A stretch of DNA of 64,000 nucleotides from Ophthalmolycus amberensis. Taxonomy: Eukaryota > Chordata > Actinopteri > Perciformes > Zoarcidae. The notes under the pieces were generated by a model, which saw only the letters and a list, made by a program, of their open reading frames with translations, was not told the origin of the DNA and ran no database searches. Shown one piece after another: positions 23,701 to 35,700 of this stretch (position 1 is its first letter; each line of letters opens with the position of its first letter). The stretch covers positions 558,001 to 622,000 of the forward strand of contig JAFEUB010001535.1 in assembly GCA_024529925.1 (NCBI GenBank). Direction: 5' to 3'. The position numbers and the translations under genes were made by a program.

Positions 23701-26700
23701 GGCTTTGCCGTGTAGAGACATCACGATTTCGCAAAACACTCACCCTGTTCAACACTACATACAATTTAAGAATTACTGATATTAATAAAGGGTTAGCTGA
23801 ACTAGAATAGACAGAGTTCTGGAGAATTGCTACGGGAGACATGCAGACATTCACAACACCTCGGTTGAGTCATCTCCTTACGCACTGTGCCTCGCTTCTG
23901 TGTCATTCGCTGTCATAATGTCGGCTGTCAGTAGGGGTTTACTTGCTGACGCATGTGAGTGGGTCAGAGTGTGTGTGTGTGTGTGTGTGGGCACTGAGCA
24001 GTATGTTTTATTTCCAAGACTGTTGCACTTGCAATTTGGGTATGACTGAGACTGGGCAGGCTGGTGTGAGCTTGCATAATCTAGGTGTGTTGCTTGATTG
24101 CTTCATCACTACAATATGAGTGTGAACATGTGAGAATAAAGCTTTTTGGGGATCTATTTAGCTGAAGTTCTTCCAATTAAAACACTAAAGGTTAGGCATG
24201 CAAAGCGTATGTGATAGCACGTGTACGTGTGTAGGCGTAATCTCTGTTTCTCAAAAGGATTTAAAGGGCAACGGGAGGCCTGTCATTTTCTATCGAGGCT
24301 TGATCCTTGACTCGAGTATCTGTGCGTGATCCTTATCAATATGAGGCGTGAAAATAGGCACCCCAGAAGGAAAAGCACTCACCTTGATGGGTTCTTTCTT
24401 TCCTTTTTCCTTCCATCCTTCCTCTTTTATGTCCTCGTTCTCTGTATCCTTTAATCATTATAAAGCCTAAGCGAGACACACTTAATACCAGTGTTTTTTT
24501 GGTGCTTATCCTCCTCTTAAGCAGTGTTTTCTCTGTGTCAGACTCTCCCTCAGTGGTGCTCTCCCTGTGCCTTTCTCACTGTCGCTCCTTTTGATGTAGG
24601 GGAAGTCTGTACTGTAGATGTGTGTGTCTAGTGCTGCTCAGCGATGGTAGTTCAGTTCCATGTCATGTTGCCCTTATCTGAATGTGCTCGTCGGCGAAGC
24701 CGTATGTAAAATGGGAGAGGCACCCCTTTGCTAACGAGCACGAATTAAAGTATCGTGGATCATCTTCACCAAGGAGAACCGACTAAATCTCACCTTTCTT
24801 ACCAAATTCTATGGAATATTGAGAGCATTCTGAAGCTTTATGACAATCTTTGGTTCACCACCAGCTTAAGATCCAACACAACAAATGGGCTCCCTGGATT
24901 TAATTATTAAACACCGAAAGGCTGGAAAAAAAGAAGGATCCTAGTCGTTAATAAGATTTCCGCTTTTTTTATTTAAAGGCTTGACATTTTGTGAAATAGA
25001 CCTATTTTCTTTCTTGGCAACGACAAATATGAAGCTACTGTCAGCAGCTAGTTAGCATACAAAATATAAATCAACTAATAAATGATGATGTATTATTACT
25101 GATTTAACGACCCAGCAGTATATAAGGTAATTAAAATAATCTCCACCGTTTGCCAGTTGCAACATTAAAGTGATGAACACACATCTAATGCATAGATAAT
25201 TATAATCTAATATATATTATTTTGAAAGGGGCCTTTCAGCACAATGCATGCTTGGTACTTAAGTGTATTTAATGCTAAACTACTACTTTTTACGTCGTGC
25301 ATAACTGAGGTTAGGGCTCCACTGCATGCTAAAAAGTCAACACAGGAACAATTAGCAAATGATACCCGAAAGCTAAATATTTATTTTAGAACTGGTTTTT
25401 GGGTAACGTTGGAATTATGCATAGTTGAAGTGTTGGGTTAAGTCACACAGTAACTCGTTAAGGTTAGGTATAGTTCTCAGTGAATTCACTGTGTTGCACG
25501 TTTTGTTGGTCGGCTCATGTCTTGCACGTCCTCATGTCTGTGTCTCAATACGTGGTGTTTCCTGTGTCTTCCTCCCTCATTGTTATTCTGTGGTGGTGCC
25601 CACAGAATAACAAAACCCTGCCATAGTCTGAACCCTCCGGAGTCTGCACTGGCAGATAAGGCATGCTGTATGGTCATACATACAATACACATATATGCAT
25701 ATGCAGAAATACCAGCCTTTGGTATCATCTGTCATACACACTGACAGTCAAGGCCCTCTCAAAACCTCTCCTCTTTACTAAATCTATAACATCTTGCATA
25801 TAATTTGTGATATGAATCTATTGGTTCCTGTGGTTTGATTACTAACTGTGTGTAAATGCAGGTTAGTCTGTATCTGGTCCATAGAGGCCAGTTGCCTCAC
25901 AGCTCCGCCATCACATGCCCAGGAGGCTGAAGTGACTTGAAATAGTCACATCCACTAAAAAAGCTACAGAGGGGGGAACACAAGCTACTGCAGGGCATCT
26001 TTGTCTCTCTCCCTCTCTCCCTCTCTCCCTCTCTCCCTCTCTCTAGGCTCTTTTGTGTGTTCCCTCTTTAATATTTCCTCCTTTTTAAAAGAGTCTTTCT
26101 GTTGCACCAGGCAACCCACAGAGTCCCGGACATGGCCACCTTAGAAGGCTCGAAATGGATGTTATTTTTAGACACTAAGGTGTTTTCTGTGTGTGTGTGC
26201 GTGTGTGTATGTGTGTGGGTGGGTTTAATACTCTCTGTCTGAAGTCATTTTGTTAATCTGGCAGTGTGAATGCTGGTACATGAATAGAGATGTTCTGTAT
26301 TATATGCATGTTTTGCCTGAATGATTGCACACACAAGGTAAATTAGTACTGTCTTGTTTTCCCTATTTACCAGGTCCAAGACCTTCTTCAAGCCGTGACA
26401 AGTGGTTTGACATTGTTTTAGAAATTGTTACGATTGAAATGAACTGTCCTCAGGCACTGCAGACGGTTCATTGTCTTCCTTTGTTTTTACACAGCTCCCC
26501 CTCTAGCTCCACTCCAGAATGATTTCCAATCATCCCCTCTCTAATTTACTGGTGCATGCATGCTTAGCAACGACATTTTAGCCACTGAGCCTTTAGCGCC
26601 AAGAAGGGGGGGGGGAAAAAGCCAAGACATTACGTGTGCCAGCACTGAGCCCTGTTGAGACAGAGAGGCAAGGACAGGCAGGCAGAGACACACACACTTG

Positions 26701-29700
26701 AAAACACACACATTCTGGCACCGGCCTCATGTCGTTAGCACAGGCTGTTGTATTTACATCCTGACTGTTGCTGCTCTCTGCCCCTTGAAAACAGGCTTCA
26801 CTAGAGTGACAGGAGAGTTTGTTATTTGAGTTGAAAAGGCAGGTGGGCTTTGAAGGATGCAGTGTCTGACTCTGACTTTCTCCATAAACATTGATATTCA
26901 ATAGGTGCGGCCAACAGCAGAGCCTGGATTAGGAAATGGCTTCGCTTCCAAAAAATAATTTCCATGCATTCAAAAAATCTGAGAGGGAAATGGATTAGCT
27001 TTTTTCCACGTTTAAAGTAATGCCTTTCATCCTTATTGGATAGAATATGGTAAAGGCAGTGCAGCTGGAAGGCACTTGTTGGATTTACAGATTGAGACAA
27101 ATAGACGAGATCCTTGACACAAACTGCCCCTTTTTTATTCACTTAGGTGTGAAATCACCAAATACACAAATGCATCTTAGCTGAAAACCATACACTATGT
27201 AAAAGAGATGTAGAATGACGAACAAACACACACGCCACATGTGACTGTATAGTGGAGGAAGGGCATGCCCAGAACCGAGGAGAGAAGAGACAAGATAGAA
27301 TACTGTGACACAAAGAGAAGTCCAACAGGGAGTCAAAAGGGTGGGGGTGTCACAAGGGATACGGGTGCCGGCCATTGCTGCCCCAAGCAGTGCCGACCAT
27401 GACAACCTGACTGTTTTGGTTTGTCGTAGCACTCGTGACTCGCGCCTGTGAGTCACATTAGCAGCACCTGTAGGCAGAAATAATGTCAGGCTACAACATC
27501 TGGTGAAGCAAGAATTTTAACATCACACAAGACTTTGTGAGAGTACGTGAAGTGGCCGACGCATGAAACGACTTGAACTCAACAGAGCAGTGGTTCTATG
27601 TGCATTCATTACATTCGTGGCATGTCTGACTAGTAATGTTACTTGCTCGTTGAAACACGTTCCAGTGCCTTTTCTGTGTTCTTCACGCAATGAGTGCCTG
27701 AACTTGTGCACATCTAGAGTATTTTCTTTATGAAAAAAACACAATTTACATCACACATATTAAGTTATATTAAATCATATTTTTTCTTCATTATTTTTGT
27801 TTTACATAATGATTGCACATTTTATACAGATTTCATGGAATGACTATTATAGTCACACATAATTTGTTTATGATCGTTTTTTTTAGGCCCCACACTGTTT
27901 TGTTTGTAGATCTCATCTATGTTGTACATGCATAAATCATACATATTCCATGTAAATATGCAGTAAATGACATACCTGAAATACAAGTTTTCAGATGGAA
28001 AACACTATGTGGAGCTGTATACAGTATGATCATATACAGAGTATATAATATGTGGACAGTAGTTAGCATAACATGCTAGTTGCAGTTAAAAGTTTCTCTC
28101 AGTCGGTATCTCCAAATCTTAATGCCATATCTCCTTTAAGCCCAACCTTCAGTCTGAATGGAGAAGGGTGTGGCACTGTTCCTCCCCTCTTCCCTGTCTT
28201 TTTCTCTCTCCTCTCCCCTCTTCTGGCGCTGTTCCCCTCTCCACCTGCACAGAGGAACTTAGTCGCAGAATCGCTTCATGAAGTAACTGCTCATTACACT
28301 ATAATGTGTACCAGGAACTGAAAAACAAGCAAACACACACAGCCCAGGCATCTTATCTCCTTGTTGGCTAAAGTGTTAGCAAACAACTGACAATAGAGAC
28401 AAAGCAAAATTAGCATCATAAAGCTAATGTGTTTTGATACTATTGATGAATGGATCTCTGAACAGGTAGAATATCAGGGATTTGAGGTGGCCTTTCAGAC
28501 TGATTATGCATACATTGATTGTCCTGTATGGCTCTTTGGATAAAAGTGCCCATAGTGTGACATATGATACGTATGCTGACTGGTGGACTAGAAGCTGGAG
28601 CCAACACTTTTTTTTTAACTAAAGATCCTTCATAGCCATTGACGGAGGAAAGAAAAGCATCTTAAATTCTTTGCGTGTCTCAGACAAAACGTAACTTCTT
28701 CTCTCTCTGATGGGACGCTGACACATGCAGACAGATTACGAGGTGTGTTGTCGATAAACGAACACAGATGCAGACAGAACTTGCCCTTAATCCCTGAGCT
28801 CAGAATATACATAGGCAATCTCTCACACCTCTTGCTTTGTGTCAGATCCATTTTTTAAATATAGACTTCAACAAACAAACCGTTTTCACTCACCTGGCAT
28901 TGGAACATCAATCCACAATGTAGCAACATAGCCTGAAACACTTGTCAAGGCTGAGAGAACATTCCGGCTCTTGTTCCTCATCCGACAGCTTTCAGTAGAG
29001 TGAATTATTTGTATGTATAATCGATAATTAACTTTTTAATCTGATTTATTCAACTTCCCCGCTCAGATTTGCTGCTTATTTTTGGAATTTTGGAAGCCCA
29101 GTCCTCCAGCCTTAAGGCTATCACCGCTCACATGACATTTAGTTGCATGATCCGAACTAGAATTACATTAACACATAAGCATGGACCACTGCAAAAGGGT
29201 GCATACAGCACATTGAACCCGAGATGGGGACATCTATAACAGTGGGACATTTATTAGGACAAAGATCTTTTTTGGCTTGCAAAGGAGCTGATGCTGTGAT
29301 GTTCTGCTTGTCTGGTGCATTGTAATTAAGTTGGCCACTCAGCCACAATCATCAATGAGAAAAGGGCAACGGCTTCCAGACTTAACTTTTCGCCACAGCA
29401 AAGTGACTTGAGCTTTCAGAAAGGTACCGAGTCTTTCAACAGCGTCTTGTGTTTTATTCGCTCTGGCAGATGCGGTCAGTCCTCCTTCCCTTTGGACAGA
29501 TATCACGCAACTTGAGACCTGCCGGACCAATTACAACCGTTTATCTTATATGGGGCGTGTTCGGGACAAATATCATCAAGAGGTGTGCCGTTGATAAAGT
29601 TTCGAAAACAATTAAGGAACAACTGTGGAACTTTCTGTTGAAGCTGCTAGCGGTCAGCATTGAACAAACTGCACAGTTTATATTTTTAAAAGAATAACAA

Positions 29701-32700
29701 TAAACTGCCGACATATGACACGATTTTGCACAGAAGTTCACCTAGAAGCAGGACAGGACGTTGTGCCACTATATATGCAAGTGACGTCAGCTAAATGCCC
29801 AATCTGTATGCTAACATTTTAAGGTCTATATTTGGCATTCATCACAAACTGCAGCTTGTCCTGACTTTCCGGCTATTGATTAACCGATTTACACAGTGAT
29901 AATGTTAAGCTTGTTGGTAGGAGCTGGTGTTGAGTCACCACCAAAGACCATTAAGCTCCTTCTATTCTCCTGCTTCGCCCTTTACCTCACTACACCATGC
30001 TCCTTTTCTCCAACTGTCATCCTGTTTGCTTCTCCCTGCTTCCCTTTTGTTCGTCGTCTTGCTTCTCTCTCCTCCTCCTGTTTTTCTCGTGCTTCTCACA
30101 CACCATTATCACCCTTGTTTGTGCATGTCCTCGCATTTCTTCTACCTCTCTCCTCCTCCTCTCATCTGCCTTAATCCATCTGTACCATCGTCCTCTAGAT
30201 CCTCTATTTCTCCCTGTGTCGGTGCCAGGCTTTGTCTATATTTAGATGGGACCCCTAGTCTTAATAAAAGAGCTTCACCGACCTTCACAACACTCCAATC
30301 CCCCAGTTAGAAACAATAACCGAACATGGACAATGGCGACAACCCATCTTGTCTCAATGTCTGGTTGCCTGTCTGCGGTTCTCAGTTAGTCTCCTTTCCG
30401 TGTCCTTGGAGGACGTTTGAGATGGATGCAGAGTTGGAGATGAAAGAGAGATGGAAACACTCAAACTGAATCTCTCCTTATCCATTCGTGTATAAGCTTG
30501 CATGTTGTTTGAGAAAAGTCATGTAGGAAGAGAGGGAGCAAGTTGTCATTTCTTACGAGATATTTCAAGCTTTTCATCTGGGTATATGTATGACATCAAC
30601 ACTGTCATGAACTCATCTCTGTGGGTGTTAGGTGGGTGTCAACTTTTTTTGGTATCCATTCACATGTGATGCTAGAAAAAGTCCTTGGAAGATGGTGATG
30701 TGAGCGAGTGACTCACCTGCTTTTATGAATCATCCGCACTGCTGTTTGCAGAACTCATCACAGCAGATAGACAGGTACGCACACAGGCATGTCACTTTTA
30801 ATTTGACAGCTTGTAGTATAAAAGTTAGTGTTAATTACAAGGCAAGGCTGCAAGATAAGTGTACCATCCATGGTAATATAGACCCTGTGGATCCCCTCAA
30901 TAAATGTAATGTAATAAATGGGTGTGGTGAACTGGTGATACATCTTCTCCGGTATATGATGCCACTTAAAAAGACAGTTCTAACTAGGGCTGCAGCTAAT
31001 GATTTCCGTCATCATTTAATCTGTTCGTTCATTTCAGCCATGTTAGCAGCGTGCAATACGGGCAATGTAGGTTTGTCGGTAGGTTGATCCTCCTCTTTTG
31101 TCGAGATGGAAATTTCTAATTCTAATATTTGATGGACTGCCATGAAATCTAGTGGAGGAATTCATGGTTCCCACAAAAATGAACCCTAATAATCTAATAT
31201 TTGAACAACTATTGGATGACCTTTGGGGTAATTTATTCCCCTTTCCTGTGTTTTTGTGTCACATCGCTATCAGATCCAAAAGCGCTTTGTCAATGGTTTT
31301 TTTTTTGTGGATGGTTTGTAATGAAATTTGGTACAGCAATGCATGTCCCCTAGGGAGGAATAATAATGACTTTGGTCATCCCCTTACTATTTATCAAGCA
31401 CCATCATCAAGTGAAGTTTCTTTTTCCCAATACACTGTTTTATGGCGAAATACCTGCAGAACTAATGACAATCCACCCAGCTGTACTTTGTGTAGTAATG
31501 AGCAAATGTAGGCATGTTAACACGCTAAACTAAAATGGTAAACCTGTTAAATATTTGCCCGCTATACATGACTATGTTAGCAGTTGCCATTTTGAGCAGG
31601 TTAGCATTGGGCTCAAAGCACCACTGTACCCAGGTACGCTGGAGTATGGCTGTAGACAAAGCTGGAAGCTGGAAGCCACAACAAGTTGGTATTTGTACTC
31701 ATTAAATCAATACAATAATTGATTATCAATCTGTACATTAAATGGAAAGCTTTTTCCATCCCCATGTATTATTATGTATAAAGTGATCCAAGCTACCTGG
31801 GAAGGTAAACACTGAAATCTGAAATGGTTTGGTTTCTGGGGTGAAGTCAGAGCTGCCAAAGCTGTAACTTTAAGTCAAGCCAGGAAGACATTCAATGACT
31901 TGATGGCTTTTTAGGGTCATTGCTGTTGTAAGATTTGTCAGTATGAAATACATTGTAGATGGCCACTTAGCAGTAGTAAGTTAAAGTAGCATATCTACTT
32001 TAACAGGGATGTTGGTCCAAATCACTTAAAGACTTGATAAAGACTTGATAAAGACTTGATAAAGTCGGTGATGACTAGCTCTGAAGTGGCTGCGGCTGAC
32101 CGGCTGTCTGACTGAGTGGGTTTTTTAGCTTTTCGTATCTGGCGGCCATCTCTCCGGCTCTCAGTGCCTGGTCTCTCTGGTTTAACCTGATAGAGCCATC
32201 AAGCTGGAGAAACTCCCATCTCAAGTCTCCTCCCATCAAGGATGGATGTTGATAGCGCGTGCTTGCTCACGCACTTGCATCTGTGCTGTGTCCATCATCA
32301 TGTTTGAGGATTAACTGGATTTCTGTCGAGTCGAGAATGCTCACTAACGTCAGCACGCCTTAGCACAGGCATCTCTGTCATGTTTTTTTCTTTTCTTTCA
32401 TTGGTTTCCGTCCATGTGTCGGTATCTTTATTTTCTTCCAGATATTAAAATCATCTTCTTTTGTATTTCAAATATTTAGTTGAAAGCATTTGTGGAAAAC
32501 TTTTGACATTTGCTTGATTCTTTTACATTATTTATCAAATAAAATTGGAGAGCGCGAGAGAAAGAGGAAGGAAAAAGAAAACGGTAGAGGGGGAATAAAC
32601 CCATTGGCGGATCTACTTCTTTCTCGCAATGCCACATATACAAATATTTGCCCCGTCAAAACATTCTTGATATATTTTTATGTTTGGGTACATGCCACTG

Positions 32701-35700
32701 AGATGTGTATGCAGGTGTGTCATTCTCTCTTGAGTCTAAGCTTGCTGCTGTTTAAGCATGGACTGAAACAGGGCGGCTCATGCCTTATTTACCCTGACTT
32801 TGCTGCTGCGACATTCCCTCAGTCGTCTTCTTCCATCCTCCTCCGGTCTCCCTCTTTCTTTCCGTGCTTGGAGAGAAGTGGCTTGTCTGCTACATGGCTT
32901 AACATGAAGGCTGCGATCTTCTCTGAAAACCCGAATTTAGCATAAACCCTGCTGTTAAGCCAGACAAACACATTCATAAGAGAGGGGGGTCACAGAGGAA
33001 TGTGAAAGCACTTGGCAAAATGTGAAATGAGGTGTTTACGTCATAGGGTTGAAAATATGCTGACTATTACCTCTAGCTTCACTGAATCTGTATAAACAGA
33101 TTTGTGTTTTCATGTGTGGTTCCCATAATACATGTTCTGGTCTGGTGTCCCCACATTACATAGATAGGTACTTGTGTGTGTTGTTTGCACTTTCCTCAAA
33201 TCCCAGTATTTTGATTGTTTATCAACACTTTTATAACCACTTAAAGCAGAGCAGTACTGAATATTGAATTAGAGATTTAGCAGAGCTCTGAGATGGCTGG
33301 AGCAGCTGTTCCTAGCAAGGACTACATCCCAGGTGATTTTAAAGAGGATTATGGTACTTAAATGATAAACAGCAGTTGGCAATTCTTTAAATTGGCCTGT
33401 ATTGTGCCTTAGTGTTTGAATAGAGTTTTAATTGGAACTAAATAAGATGCTCAGGGAGCACAGAATTTTGGGAAGCATATTTTCACTCTTGAATGTAATT
33501 GAACAATCAAGTTAGGGTTAAACACAGGTTTAAGGATATGTGCACATTCTACTCATGTAAAGCATGCTTACTTGGTGGTGCACACCAAGTTATACAATTA
33601 TAAAAATACAACATATACATTCAAAGACAGTTTCTCTGTTAAGTCTGCTCCATGAAATGTCTGCACAGGCCACTCAACCCTTTCTGACATGCCTTGGTAA
33701 ACCCCTGTCCCATTACTATGCATTATGCATAGGCCTGTCTCTTTAAATCCCATAAATGTAAAAGCTTTCCTTGAAATAGAAGATGTTACACTGGTGCCTT
33801 GTCACAGTGACGTTTGAACTACGTAGAAACATTTAGTCCACGTAACTGTGTTAGAATTAAAATTAAGACATTTTTCCCAGAATCATATCTTGGGGGGAAA
33901 TTTTCATCAGCATTGTGATTTCGTGCAATTCAAAACACAATATAACAGTTACAAGTTAGTTAATTATTTTCTAATTTAGTTGTAGAAATCATATTGTAGC
34001 AAACAACAATTAATATGAATTATTTTCTTTTTCTTACAGAAAGAATGGCTTTGCCTCAACTGTCAGACCCAAAGAGCCATGTCGGGCCAGCTGGGAGACA
34101 TGCCACCTCCAGCCATGGCTTCCCCACAGAAGCAACCACCTTCTCCTGCTTCCTCTTCTGCCCCTGCCCCTGCTGCTGTAGATAGCAAACCTGTAGTAGA
34201 GGCATCAGACCTAACCCCACCAACTCCTGATACCAAGGTACCCGAAACCCTTCCCACACCTGATGCATTAATTTCACCTCATCATGATGTCCCTCTTTCC
34301 GTTAGTGCCCCTCCTTCTGATAGCACCCATCATGAAACACCACAGTCAATAGAACAAAAAGTAGTAGCAGCTTCAATTTCAGACAGTGTAGCTCGCGGTA
34401 TACCTCCAATCCCAGCAGTCAGTCAACAACAGAACAGCTCTGAGGAAATAGCAGAGGACCATCCTTACTCTGAGACAGAGCCATCTAATGTTGAGCATCA
34501 AGCACAGAGTGTACCTGTCAGTGAAATCCCAGCAGGTGAGTCGCAACAAAGTAGCTTTGAGAATGCGGCAGAGGACTTTTCTCCCCCTGTGGAAAGTGAG
34601 ACACAAAATATATTGACTAATACAGGTTTAGACAAGACAACAGTCCCTACTGAGGTAGGAACGGAGCCAAATCCCAAAATTACTCAGAGTGAGGCTGCTG
34701 CTCCCCTGACAGTTGATGAGAAAGTGGAGCCCACTCCAGAAAAGCTGGAGGTGACAACTAATTCAGTTGAGCCCCAACCTGCCTCAATACCAACAACAGT
34801 CTCACAGGAAGTCCCTGTTCAGCTCGATCCAAAGCCAGATTCTCCAGCTGCAAATGTAAAAGATGAGACAATAACAGAGGTAGAGCATGCTAAGCCAAGT
34901 GAGAAACCCAAGATAGGTGAAGCGACTCCAGCATGTCAAACTCCATCAAATAGAGTAGACGCAGCTTTTAATGTGGAGCAAACAGAAGTCACCACACAAC
35001 TTGAGGTTGGCAGTGTAGCATCTGATGTCAAAAATGAAATAACTAAAGAAAAAAAGGTAGAACCAGAACCTTTGATAGAAAATCCAGTATGCAGTGAAGG
35101 TGCTCCTTCACCTGCAGTTGAGGTTGCAGAAAATGTAGCTCCTGTTGACAATGTTGAAGTCCCTAAACCTGATCAGACCCAGCTAGAATTTACACCAGAG
35201 GCAGCAAAATGCATAGAATCTGAGAGTTCTTTAGTAGTGTCAGACAACAAACATCCTGTCTTAGCTTCAGAGGAGGAAAGTCAGGTTAATAAAGTGGAAA
35301 TTAAACCCATAGCTAAAGAGGAGGAGCACACTCCACTTGACCCAGCAGAAAAGTCACCTCATGTTGCTCCGGTTGAAGGAGAAACCAAAGCTCTGGAAGA
35401 AGCAATAGAGGAGAAAACCATTGAAAATAAGCAGAAAATACCTGATGAGAAAAAAACAGTTGAGATTGAAACAGTGAGGGACACTGCTGAAGAAACAATG
35501 ATTGAGGAGAAACATATTGAAAAAGAAACCATTGAGGAGAGAGCTGTTGAGAAGGCAGGTATTGAGAATATATCGTCTAACGGCAAAGCCTTTGAAGAGG
35601 AGGGGGTTCAGAAGTATGCAGCTGCAGAGAAGGCAATTGAGATCCCAACAGAAGAGACACTGATACATAAAGAGAAAGAACCAGGACCAAAGTATGAGCC

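Larger units (their letters stand above)
20403..34039 (+). other. pclo intron 3 (13.6 kb)
   Basis: A phase-0 intron, GTAAGA to TTCTTACAG, that splits zinc finger 2. It contains dispersed repeats (about 21691-21910, 24975-25060, 31118-31665), an LTR-like repeat-rich block (22404-23858), an 8-bp tandem (ctctccct)n near 26005-26043 and an 11-bp tandem (aaagacttgat)x3 at 32028-32064. Open frames such as 151 codons at 32490-32945 show no family resemblance. I found no exon, and none is required by phase or by the protein. Confidence 0.75.

Noticed and set aside
32490..32945. 151-codon open frame in pclo intron 3
   Set aside because: No recognisable domain and no splice signals giving phase 0 to phase 0; no pclo residues are missing at this point.
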